Positions 1 to 5,229 of a stretch of 5,229 nt of DNA are shown piece by piece. Source of the stretch: Bacteroidia bacterium (GTDB lineage Bacteria; Bacteroidota; Bacteroidia; Bacteroidales; BM520); assembly GCA_009930445.1 (NCBI GenBank), contig RZYD01000189.1:1-5229 (forward strand). The letters run 5' to 3'. The position numbers and the translations under genes are program-made. Numbering within the stretch: the first letter of the stretch is position 1; each line of letters starts with the position of its first letter. The notes beneath the pieces are model-generated. The model made no database searches. It was not told the DNA's origin and worked only from the letters and a program-made list of their open reading frames with translations.

Positions 1-714
1 GGGCTCGACAATTACATTCACCTTTTCCAGGACCGGCTGTTTCTTAAAGCAATCCTGAATACCCTGTTTTTCCTGCTTATTCACATCCCGCTCCAACTGA
101 TTGTCGCCTTATTGCTGGCATGGATTCTCAACCAAAAAATTTATTTCCGGGGCTTTTTCCGCTCAGCATTTTTTATGCCGTTTGTCATTTCAGGCGTGGT
201 GGTAACCATCCTATGGCAACAATTATATGGATTCGACAACGGACTCATCAACAACCTGCTCTCAACGCTGGGGATGAGCCGTGTAGCATGGCTTTCCGAT
301 AGCCGGATCGCTATGGTTTCCATCGCCATTATGGCTACCTGGAAAAATGTGGGGCTGTATGTCATCCTGTTTTTGGTGGGATTGCAGACCGTTCCGGAAA
401 TGTATTACGAAGCTGCCGATGTAGAGGGTGCAAGCCACTGGCAAAAATTCAGACACATCACCCTACCAGCCATCAACCCGACGATCTTTATGGTGGCCAT
501 TATGTCGACCATCGGAGGGTTCAGCCTGTTTATTGAGCCTTATATCATGACTGACGGTGGCCCCATGAACAGCACGCTGTCGGCCATGCTATACATTTAC
601 CGCCAGGCCTTCGGGCATTACCACATGGGGTACTCTGCTACCCTGGGTATCCTCTTTACCTTTATCATCATGATCGTAATTGTGATCCAAAGGAAAACTA
701 TAGAAAAAGAATAG
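1..714 (+). CDS. Sugar ABC transporter permease, MalF/UgpA type (5' truncated)
   Basis: Inner-membrane subunit of a binding-protein-dependent carbohydrate importer. The reading frame is open from base 1 and encodes 237 visible residues. It begins with a GLDNY...LF...F..A..NT stretch, which in this family lies just before the conserved transmembrane domain, so roughly the first 50-70 residues, with the first membrane helix, lie upstream of the window. The EAA loop that docks on the ATPase is clear at bases 409-468 (EAADVEGASHWQKFRHITLP), with the expected EAA, the G and the terminal LP. Downstream, IEPYIMTDGGP is the usual MalF-type motif (family knowledge). Several hydrophobic helices are visible, including a C-terminal one ending in RKTIEKE. 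Codons such as TTG at 112 are internal, because conserved sequence continues upstream of them. The stop lies 3 nt before the next permease, so the two are almost certainly co-transcribed and form a heterodimer. The substrate cannot be read from the sequence; the GH130 neighbours suggest a manno-oligosaccharide. Confidence 0.93.
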   Translation, partial: GLDNYIHLFQDRLFLKAILNTLFFLLIHIPLQLIVALLLAWILNQKIYFRGFFRSAFFMPFVISGVVVTILWQQLYGFDNGLINNLLSTLGMSRVAWLSDSRIAMVSIAIMATWKNVGLYVILFLVGLQTVPEMYYEAADVEGASHWQKFRHITLPAINPTIFMVAIMSTIGGFSLFIEPYIMTDGGPMNSTLSAMLYIYRQAFGHYHMGYSATLGILFTFIIMIVIVIQRKTIEKE

Positions 715-717
715 GCC

Positions 718-1536
718 ATGAAGAAGATCAAACACATCATCATGTATTTTCTGCTGACCTGTGCGGCGTTGTCCTTTATTTACCCCTTTTACTGGATGAT
801 CATCGCATCGTTAACACCAGAGCAGTTGATTGCCGGTTTTACCCTGATCCCCCGGGAGCTTACATTGGAAAATTACCGGTCGATGATCGAAAAAATTCCC
901 ATTTTCCGGGCTTTTCTAAACAGTGTGTTTGTAGCTTCCGCCTCCACCACCGGAATTTTAGTCTTTGGCTCAATGGTAGGGTATGCACTATCCAAAATAC
1001 GATACAGGGGAAGAGAACTGATCTTCTATATCATTATCTTCACCATGACCTTACCTTTTCAAATTACATTAATACCCAACTACATTCTAATGATCCGTTT
1101 TCAATGGGTTGATACCTTTGCTGCGCTGATAATTCCGGCGCTTAACTCTGCTTTTGCCATCATCATGTTCCGGCAGGCCTTCAAATCAATTCCCAACGAT
1201 TTGATTGATGCAGCCCGTGTGGATGGGTGCAGTCATCTGCGAATTATCTTCGGGGTTTTATGGCCGAATATCATTCCCACAATCATTACGGTTTCTATTA
1301 TTTCGTTCATGAACAGCTGGAACGATGTATTATGGCCGTTAATTGTAATCCGTGATGCAGATTTGATGACCATGCCACAGCTGGTAACGCTCTTCTCCGT
1401 CGGAGGGCGTTCCGATGCGCAACTTGGGGTTAAACTGGCCTCTGCCGTGCTGCTGGCACTCCCCATTATTATTGCATATATCATCTTTCAAAAACATTTT
1501 ATTCGATCTATGGCTACATCAGGCCTTAAAGGGTAA
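718..1536 (+). CDS. Sugar ABC transporter permease, MalG/UgpE type
   Basis: Second inner-membrane permease of the carbohydrate importer, complete at 272 residues, which is the usual MalG-type length. Six hydrophobic segments are visible at about residues 9-30, 67-91, 101-124, 134-152, 184-207 and 238-258. The EAA loop is at residues 164-183 (DAARVDGCSHLRIIFGVLWP): the first Glu is Asp, as often in MalG relatives, while the Gly and the final Pro are kept. Other family hallmarks are YPFYWMIIASL near the N-terminus, the ENY..M motif, NSWNDVLWPL at about 199-208, and a C-terminal FI.....GLKG tail, all typical of MalG-like proteins. The ATG is 3 nt after the previous stop, and only a purine-rich AGGAAAA about 20 nt upstream could help initiation, so translational coupling is likely. 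No ATPase gene follows; the next gene is a glycosidase or phosphorylase. The sugar is inferred from context only. Confidence 0.95.
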   Translation: MKKIKHIIMYFLLTCAALSFIYPFYWMIIASLTPEQLIAGFTLIPRELTLENYRSMIEKIPIFRAFLNSVFVASASTTGILVFGSMVGYALSKIRYRGRELIFYIIIFTMTLPFQITLIPNYILMIRFQWVDTFAALIIPALNSAFAIIMFRQAFKSIPNDLIDAARVDGCSHLRIIFGVLWPNIIPTIITVSIISFMNSWNDVLWPLIVIRDADLMTMPQLVTLFSVGGRSDAQLGVKLASAVLLALPIIIAYIIFQKHFIRSMATSGLKG

Positions 1537-1547
1537 CACATTACGGT

Positions 1548-2807
1548 ATGATAACACGACTTCCCATACGAATCGCTTCCGACAAGACCAAAGTCATTCC
1601 CTTGCTCTTCAACCCGGGGAATATGAGTCGGGTAGCGGATATCATTCATTATATTCAAACACTCAGCGACGAGAAAGTGGAGGAGATTAATGAAGAAATT
1701 GCAGCAGATTTTGCCCCACGGCATTATCATTATACGGCCATCCTCCGAACCCATTACGCGAAAATACTTTCGCTCTATCAGCTGCCAAATACACTGAACG
1801 AACCGAAACTTCTTTTTGCTGGGGCCTGTTTCACAAAGGAGTATTCCATTGAATCCGCAGCATTGTTCAATCCGTCCATGGTTCCACATCCCGATCAGCG
1901 TGGATTGGATCCCGGTGCGGTACGGTTTATCATGAGTTTAAGGGCCACTGGTGAGGGGCACATCAGTTGCATTACTTTTATGACCGGCATCATCGGCGCT
2001 AATGGGGTCATTCAGCTTAATGAAGCCCGAAGGCCATTGATTTACTCACGCCACTATACCCAACAGGACAAAGAAAACGAAAGCGCATACACAATAACTT
2101 TTCCTGCTGACGGTTTGTTGGAGCAACAGATAATATTTCCTTACCTTGAAACCGAAAGAGGTGGAATGGAAGACTTACGGTTAGTACATTTTAACGATAG
2201 CGGAGAGGAATTTTGGGCGGGAACCTACACGGCCTACAACGGCAAAACATTTACCACACACTTACTATACACGCTTGACTTCAGGCATTTTTCCCTTTGT
2301 CCACTGACCGGAAAAGCCGTACAAGATAAGGGAATGGCATTATTTCCCAAAAAAATCAACGGGAGATATGCCATGATCAGCCGACAGGGCGGCAGGGATA
2401 TCCGCATAATGTATTCGGAATCGTTAACCCATTGGGAAGAAAGTTCATTCCTCAGCCAACCGAATGCCGCCTGGAATCTGGTTCAGATCGGCAATTGCGG
2501 AAGCCCGATTTACACCGACAAAGGATGGATTATGCTCATCCACGGGGTTGGGGCTTTCAGGAAATACACCATAGGAGCCATACTTCTTGATTTGAATAAC
2601 CCATCCATAGTTTCCGGCACATTGGAAGGACCGATCTTAAGTCCAAGCCCGGAGGAACGCGAGGGATATGTGCCCAATGTACTTTATTCCTGTGGCGGTT
2701 TTGCACACCATACAAACATTATTTTTCCCGTTGCCCTATCCGATACTTCCTCGGGAATTACATTCATTAACATCCCCGAATTATTAACTGCATTTAGATT
2801 ATCATGA
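1548..2807 (+). CDS. GH130-type glycosidase or phosphorylase, divergent clade with N-terminal helical extension
   Basis: Probable cytoplasmic enzyme acting on beta-mannosides; 419 residues with no signal peptide. Residues 1-85 form a charged, probably helical extension absent from standard GH130 phosphorylases of about 320-350 residues. The five-bladed propeller follows. Visible landmarks are SLRATGEGHIS (about 127-137), GGMEDLR at 205-211 with Asp209 aligning to the GH130 general-acid Asp (ED.R motif), KGMALFPKKINGRY at 261-274, IGNCGSPI at 314-321, GW...IHGV at 326-334 with His332, and YVPNVLYSCG at 374-383. The hallmark after NGRY is SRQGGRD rather than the usual RP, and GNCGSP replaces GxGxPP, so phosphate use is doubtful and the protein may be a hydrolase. 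From memory, this pattern fits an uncharacterised GH130 clade often labelled only 'glycosidase'. The ATG at 1548 is preferred because the sequence before the next Met (residue 26) fits that clade. It lies 11 nt after the permease stop, with no clear Shine-Dalgarno. The exact substrate and mechanism are unknown. Confidence 0.88.
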   Translation: MITRLPIRIASDKTKVIPLLFNPGNMSRVADIIHYIQTLSDEKVEEINEEIAADFAPRHYHYTAILRTHYAKILSLYQLPNTLNEPKLLFAGACFTKEYSIESAALFNPSMVPHPDQRGLDPGAVRFIMSLRATGEGHISCITFMTGIIGANGVIQLNEARRPLIYSRHYTQQDKENESAYTITFPADGLLEQQIIFPYLETERGGMEDLRLVHFNDSGEEFWAGTYTAYNGKTFTTHLLYTLDFRHFSLCPLTGKAVQDKGMALFPKKINGRYAMISRQGGRDIRIMYSESLTHWEESSFLSQPNAAWNLVQIGNCGSPIYTDKGWIMLIHGVGAFRKYTIGAILLDLNNPSIVSGTLEGPILSPSPEEREGYVPNVLYSCGGFAHHTNIIFPVALSDTSSGITFINIPELLTAFRLS

Positions 2808-2830
2808 TGAAACGAATCTGTCGCTTTCCC

Positions 2831-2844
2831 GGTTTACACAAACC
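2831..2844. repeat. Small inverted repeat in the gap after the first GH130 gene
   Basis: GGTTT-ACAC-AAACC gives a perfect 5-bp stem with a 4-base loop, 24 nt after the GH130 stop codon. It is not followed by a T tract, so it does not look like an intrinsic terminator. It may be a weak mRNA hairpin or chance. Confidence 0.25.
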
Positions 2845-2867
2845 AGTACTATTCAGCCCAATGGATT

Positions 2868-2884
2868 TAAATTAATCTAATTTA
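2868..2884. promoter_or_regulatory. AT-rich inverted repeat just upstream of the lipoprotein start
   Basis: TAAATTA-ATC-TAATTTA is a perfect 7-bp inverted repeat with a 3-base centre, ending 6 nt before the lipoprotein ATG. It could be an operator half-site pair, or a weak AT hairpin affecting translation of the downstream gene. The region is AT-rich, so chance is a real alternative. No convincing Bacteroidota promoter (TTTG then TAnnTTTG) was found at a sensible distance, and no Shine-Dalgarno precedes the ATG; the leader is simply A/T-rich. Confidence 0.3.
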
Positions 2885-2890
2885 CTACGT

Positions 2891-2950
2891 ATGAAAACAC
2901 CTGCAGTACGAATCGCGTTTCTTCTTTTCCCTTTTCTCTGTTCTTCCTGT
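2891..2950 (+). other. Lipoprotein signal peptide with acidic export-type signal
   Basis: The N-terminus has basic residues (K2, R7), a hydrophobic core (IAFLLFPFL) and the cleavage region CSS-C, with Cys20 as the likely lipidated residue. Position -3 is Cys rather than the usual Leu, a tolerated but non-canonical lipobox. The residues after Cys20 are S-E-E-Q-K; an acidic stretch here resembles the lipoprotein surface-export signal described in Bacteroidota, so surface display is plausible but not certain. Confidence 0.72.
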
Positions 2951-4168
2951 TCAGAGGAGCAAAAACTGGATGAATTCACCTATATAAATACCTCCCATCT
3001 GGAGCACCTGTACGAAGAATTAATCATTGGCACAGATACGCTGGGTGCGGTATGGATATACTGCGATGCTCCGGATTATCAAGTTGTAACCGACGATGAT
3101 GAAGGATTCACCTGTGTGGATGATGTGGCCAGGGCACTGGTGTTTTACTGCCGTTCCTATAACAAAAATGCAACGCAGGAGAAGCATGAAAAAATCAACC
3201 AAATGTTGGCTTTCCTTCGGCACATGCAGGGGTACAATAACTATTTTTATAACTTCATGTTTCCGAATGAAGCCATTAATACACTACATCCAAACAGTGT
3301 TGCAGGAAAAAATTTCTGGAGTTGGAGAGCATGCTGGGCATTGTCGGAGGTCTGCCTGACCACTGATCCGGATTTAGAATCGTTGCGCAGTTTGGCCGCG
3401 GCCAGCCTGGAGATGTTAATCCCCAAAATTATAGCCATCGCAGATGAATATCCGGGCGTTGAAAGTTTTGATGGAGTACAGATTCCGGCCTTGGCAGCGC
3501 ATTACGGCAGCGACCAGCTGGCACTGATGACCGTGGTACTTAGCAACTACTATTCCTACGTCGGAGCGAATGAAATTCTTAACACCATTGAAAAAATGGG
3601 AGAAATTCTGACTGGTACCCGCATCACCGACACAATTGCTGAACGCTTTGCCTTTCTTAGCTGGAAAAACACCTGGCATGCCTGGGGAAACGCGCAATCC
3701 TATGCGCTGTTATGCGCCGGAGAAGTGACAGGAAGAGGTGATTTCAATGAAGCTGCAATAGAAGAAATTACAAATTTTTATCCTTATATATTGGATGCAG
3801 GCCTGACAGGATTTTCGGCAAAGAAAGAAAACGGTATTTTAAGTACGTTCGACCAACGGTATTATCCCCAGATTGCCTATGCACTGCGGCCCATGGTATT
3901 TGCTGCCGTTAAAGCATGGGAAATCACCGGAGAGTCAAGGTTTGCTGAAATTGCTGCGGATGCAGGCAGCTGGTATCTGGGAAATAATCCGGCCGGAAAG
4001 GCCATGTATGACACCCTGACCGGCCGGTGTTTTGATGGAATTGATGGCCCCGCATCGGTTAATTATAACTCCGGGGCCGAATCGACTATTGAAGCATTAC
4101 TGGCGCTGCAATGCATCGAATCGGCAGAAGTACCCTTTCAAAAACTTAGAAATAAAACTGGAGACTGA
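2891..4168 (+). CDS. Predicted lipoprotein with probable alpha/alpha-barrel glycan-active domain, family not assigned
   Basis: Complete at 425 residues. Residues 1-20 form a lipoprotein signal peptide; the rest is soluble, rich in helices and aromatic residues, and looks like an alpha/alpha-toroid as in several glycosidase families (inference). Conserved-looking motifs: TDDDEGFTCVDDVAR (67-81), NFWSWRACWALSE (141-153), WHAWGNAQSYALL (262-274), TFDQRYYPQIAYALRP (319-334), WYLGNNP...MYD (361-374), TGRCFDGIDG (377-386) and NYNSGAEST (391-399). From memory, similar CVDD.ARA, WFLG.N....YD..TG.C.DG and N.GAEST signatures occur in a domain encoded near, or fused to, glycosyltransferases in GH130 neighbourhoods; no function is known to me. 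Candidate acid residues are Asp77, Asp78, Asp321, Asp382 and Glu397, but none is proven catalytic. The gene follows an 83-nt gap and ends 1 nt before the next GH130 start, so it is coupled to it. It may bind or cleave the glycan outside the cytoplasm before uptake. A purely binding role is possible. Confidence 0.85.
   Translation: MKTPAVRIAFLLFPFLCSSCSEEQKLDEFTYINTSHLEHLYEELIIGTDTLGAVWIYCDAPDYQVVTDDDEGFTCVDDVARALVFYCRSYNKNATQEKHEKINQMLAFLRHMQGYNNYFYNFMFPNEAINTLHPNSVAGKNFWSWRACWALSEVCLTTDPDLESLRSLAAASLEMLIPKIIAIADEYPGVESFDGVQIPALAAHYGSDQLALMTVVLSNYYSYVGANEILNTIEKMGEILTGTRITDTIAERFAFLSWKNTWHAWGNAQSYALLCAGEVTGRGDFNEAAIEEITNFYPYILDAGLTGFSAKKENGILSTFDQRYYPQIAYALRPMVFAAVKAWEITGESRFAEIAADAGSWYLGNNPAGKAMYDTLTGRCFDGIDGPASVNYNSGAESTIEALLALQCIESAEVPFQKLRNKTGD
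4160..4163 (+). promoter_or_regulatory. Shine-Dalgarno supporting a GTG start
   Basis: GGAG lies inside the last codons of the lipoprotein gene, 6 nt before GTG at 4170. It is the best ribosome-binding site in the window and decides the start of the downstream gene, whose first in-frame ATG (4353, codon 62) would remove conserved GH130 sequence. Confidence 0.6.
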
Positions 4169-4169
4169 C

Positions 4170-5229
4170 GTGGAAACAAAGATCGAAACAGAAAATACAA
4201 GCCACCCCTTCACCCTGAACCATCCGGTTGTGCGGTACAGCGGCAATCCCATACTTAACAGTCACGCCATTAACCGGATATGGACAACGCCGGGAAGGCA
4301 GGTAATCACAGCACACAATGCAGGTATTACCCTTTTCAGAAATAAATATATAATGCTGTTCCGTTCCCATCTCAGAAACGGAATTTCGGTGGTGGGAAAA
4401 GCAACGAGCGACACGGGAATTTCCGACTGGGAAATTGACCCGGAACCTTTCCTAAAACCATGTAAATCAGAGGATAACACAACAGATAAGCAGACAGCGG
4501 GGAATTTGAGGGAAGCAGGCGGCGTGGAAGATCCACGCATCACCAGAATCGATGAAACGTATTATATCACTTACAGCGCCTACCATGGTCTGGAACCAGA
4601 CAGCGTAAGAGTATCACTGGCATCAACCAACGATTTTAAAACTGTAATACGGCATGGGCCGGTAATGGATGTAGACATGCGGAACGTGGTGCTGTTTCCT
4701 GAAAAGATCAATGGCCGTTATTATGCGCTGTTCAGACCCAATGACCACACAGCACAAGCTATTGGCGGCAATTTTACCCGGATTCTGATCGGTTCTACAA
4801 GCCATCTGACCGCATCGGATTGGAAAATATCAAACCAACCGGTCATGGCACAGGCCGGAGGTCCCTCCTCCTTTAGCGCAAAAATAGGCCCCGGTGCACC
4901 ACCCCTTAAAACACGCCACGGATGGTTAAGCATTTTTCACGGCGTGAGAAATACCATGGATGGAAATCCCTATGTATTAGGGGTAGCCCTCCATTCACTG
5001 ACAAACCCGGAGCAGGTGCTTGTCAGCAATATTCCTATCCTCTTTCCTACACGCGCAGACTGCAGAACTACAGAGGACGATTATATTCATGTACCCAACG
5101 TAGTTTTTACCTGCGGTGCGTTACGGCAGCCTGACGGCACGATATACCTGTATTATGGTGGTAACGACACGGTAATGAACCTGGCTTTTACCCATGAAGA
5201 TATTTTAGCTGCCTTATGCAGGCAGTACC
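4170..5229 (+). CDS. GH130 family beta-mannoside phosphorylase or hydrolase, canonical type (3' truncated)
   Basis: Cytoplasmic enzyme expected to cleave a beta-mannosidic bond, in most characterised relatives with phosphate to give mannose 1-phosphate. It starts at GTG, 1 nt after the lipoprotein stop; 353 codons are visible with no stop. No signal peptide is present. Landmarks in order: RYSGNPIL near residue 23, G-V-E-D-P-R at 118-123 with Asp121 as the likely general acid, RNVVLFPEKINGRY at 171-184 with Lys179, the adjoining FRPND at 188-192, GPGAPPLKT at 240-248, GW...FHGV at 251-259 with His257, VPNVVFTCG at 308-316 and YYGGND at 328-333. These are the standard GH130 hallmarks, including the Arg and Lys positions tied to phosphate binding in phosphorylases (family knowledge). 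A hydrophilic stretch at about 96-116 lies just before the catalytic motif. Since YYGGND is close to the usual C-terminus, only a few residues to a few tens of residues are missing. Substrate linkage and acceptor sugar cannot be read. Confidence 0.93.
   Translation, partial: METKIETENTSHPFTLNHPVVRYSGNPILNSHAINRIWTTPGRQVITAHNAGITLFRNKYIMLFRSHLRNGISVVGKATSDTGISDWEIDPEPFLKPCKSEDNTTDKQTAGNLREAGGVEDPRITRIDETYYITYSAYHGLEPDSVRVSLASTNDFKTVIRHGPVMDVDMRNVVLFPEKINGRYYALFRPNDHTAQAIGGNFTRILIGSTSHLTASDWKISNQPVMAQAGGPSSFSAKIGPGAPPLKTRHGWLSIFHGVRNTMDGNPYVLGVALHSLTNPEQVLVSNIPILFPTRADCRTTEDDYIHVPNVVFTCGALRQPDGTIYLYYGGNDTVMNLAFTHEDILAALCRQY

Noticed and set aside
112..714. TTG at 112 as the true start of the first permease
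   Set aside because: The frame is open to base 1 and the upstream residues match conserved MalF-type sequence, so the gene is cut by the window edge.
1233..1889. Minus-strand open frames antisense to the second permease and the first GH130
   Set aside because: They lie wholly within or across well-supported plus-strand genes and their translations show no recognisable domain.
2831..2860. Intrinsic terminator after the first GH130 gene
   Set aside because: The stem is only 5 bp and no T tract follows.
2874..2890. Bacteroidota -7 element (TAATTTAC resembling TAnnTTTG)
   Set aside because: It mismatches the consensus and lies so close to the ATG that the transcript would be leaderless; no matching -33 element was seen.
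4146..4933. Minus-strand open frames across the second GH130 gene
   Set aside because: The plus-strand frame carries all the ordered GH130 motifs; the antisense translations are low-quality and unrecognisable.
4922..5134. Small plus-strand frame starting at ATG 4922
   Set aside because: It overlaps the C-terminal GH130 motifs in another frame and has no recognisable content.

Overview
The window is one co-directional block on the + strand that looks like part of a carbohydrate-utilisation operon. The best guess for the host is a member of the Bacteroidota or a close relative. This is inference, based on a lipoprotein signal with an acidic stretch right after the lipid-modified cysteine, mostly weak or absent Shine-Dalgarno sequences, moderate GC content, and the family types present. 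No rRNA or other phylogenetic marker is present.

Layout: (1) 1-714, the 3' part of a MalF-type sugar ABC permease, with its start outside the window. (2) 718-1536, a complete MalG-type permease, 3 nt downstream. (3) 1548-2807, a complete GH130-type protein with an N-terminal helical extension, belonging to a divergent clade. (4) An 83-nt gap (2808-2890) with two small inverted repeats. (5) 2891-4168, a predicted lipoprotein with a probable alpha/alpha-barrel catalytic domain that I cannot place in a named family. (6) 4170-5229, a second, more canonical GH130 protein starting at GTG one base after the previous stop and running off the window end. No tRNA, rRNA, CRISPR array or mobile element was seen, and no intergenic stretch exceeds 83 nt.

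Working model (inference): the lipoprotein, outside the cytoplasm and perhaps on the cell surface, binds or cleaves a mannose-containing glycan. The ABC importer brings the resulting oligosaccharide into the cytoplasm. The two GH130 proteins, neither of which has a signal peptide, then split beta-mannosidic bonds by phosphorolysis or hydrolysis. The substrate-binding protein would be expected upstream. The ATPase is not in the window and may be encoded elsewhere, as is common for MalFG-type systems. The most interesting elements are the unassigned lipoprotein, which sits between two unlike GH130 genes, and the altered active-site motifs of the first GH130.
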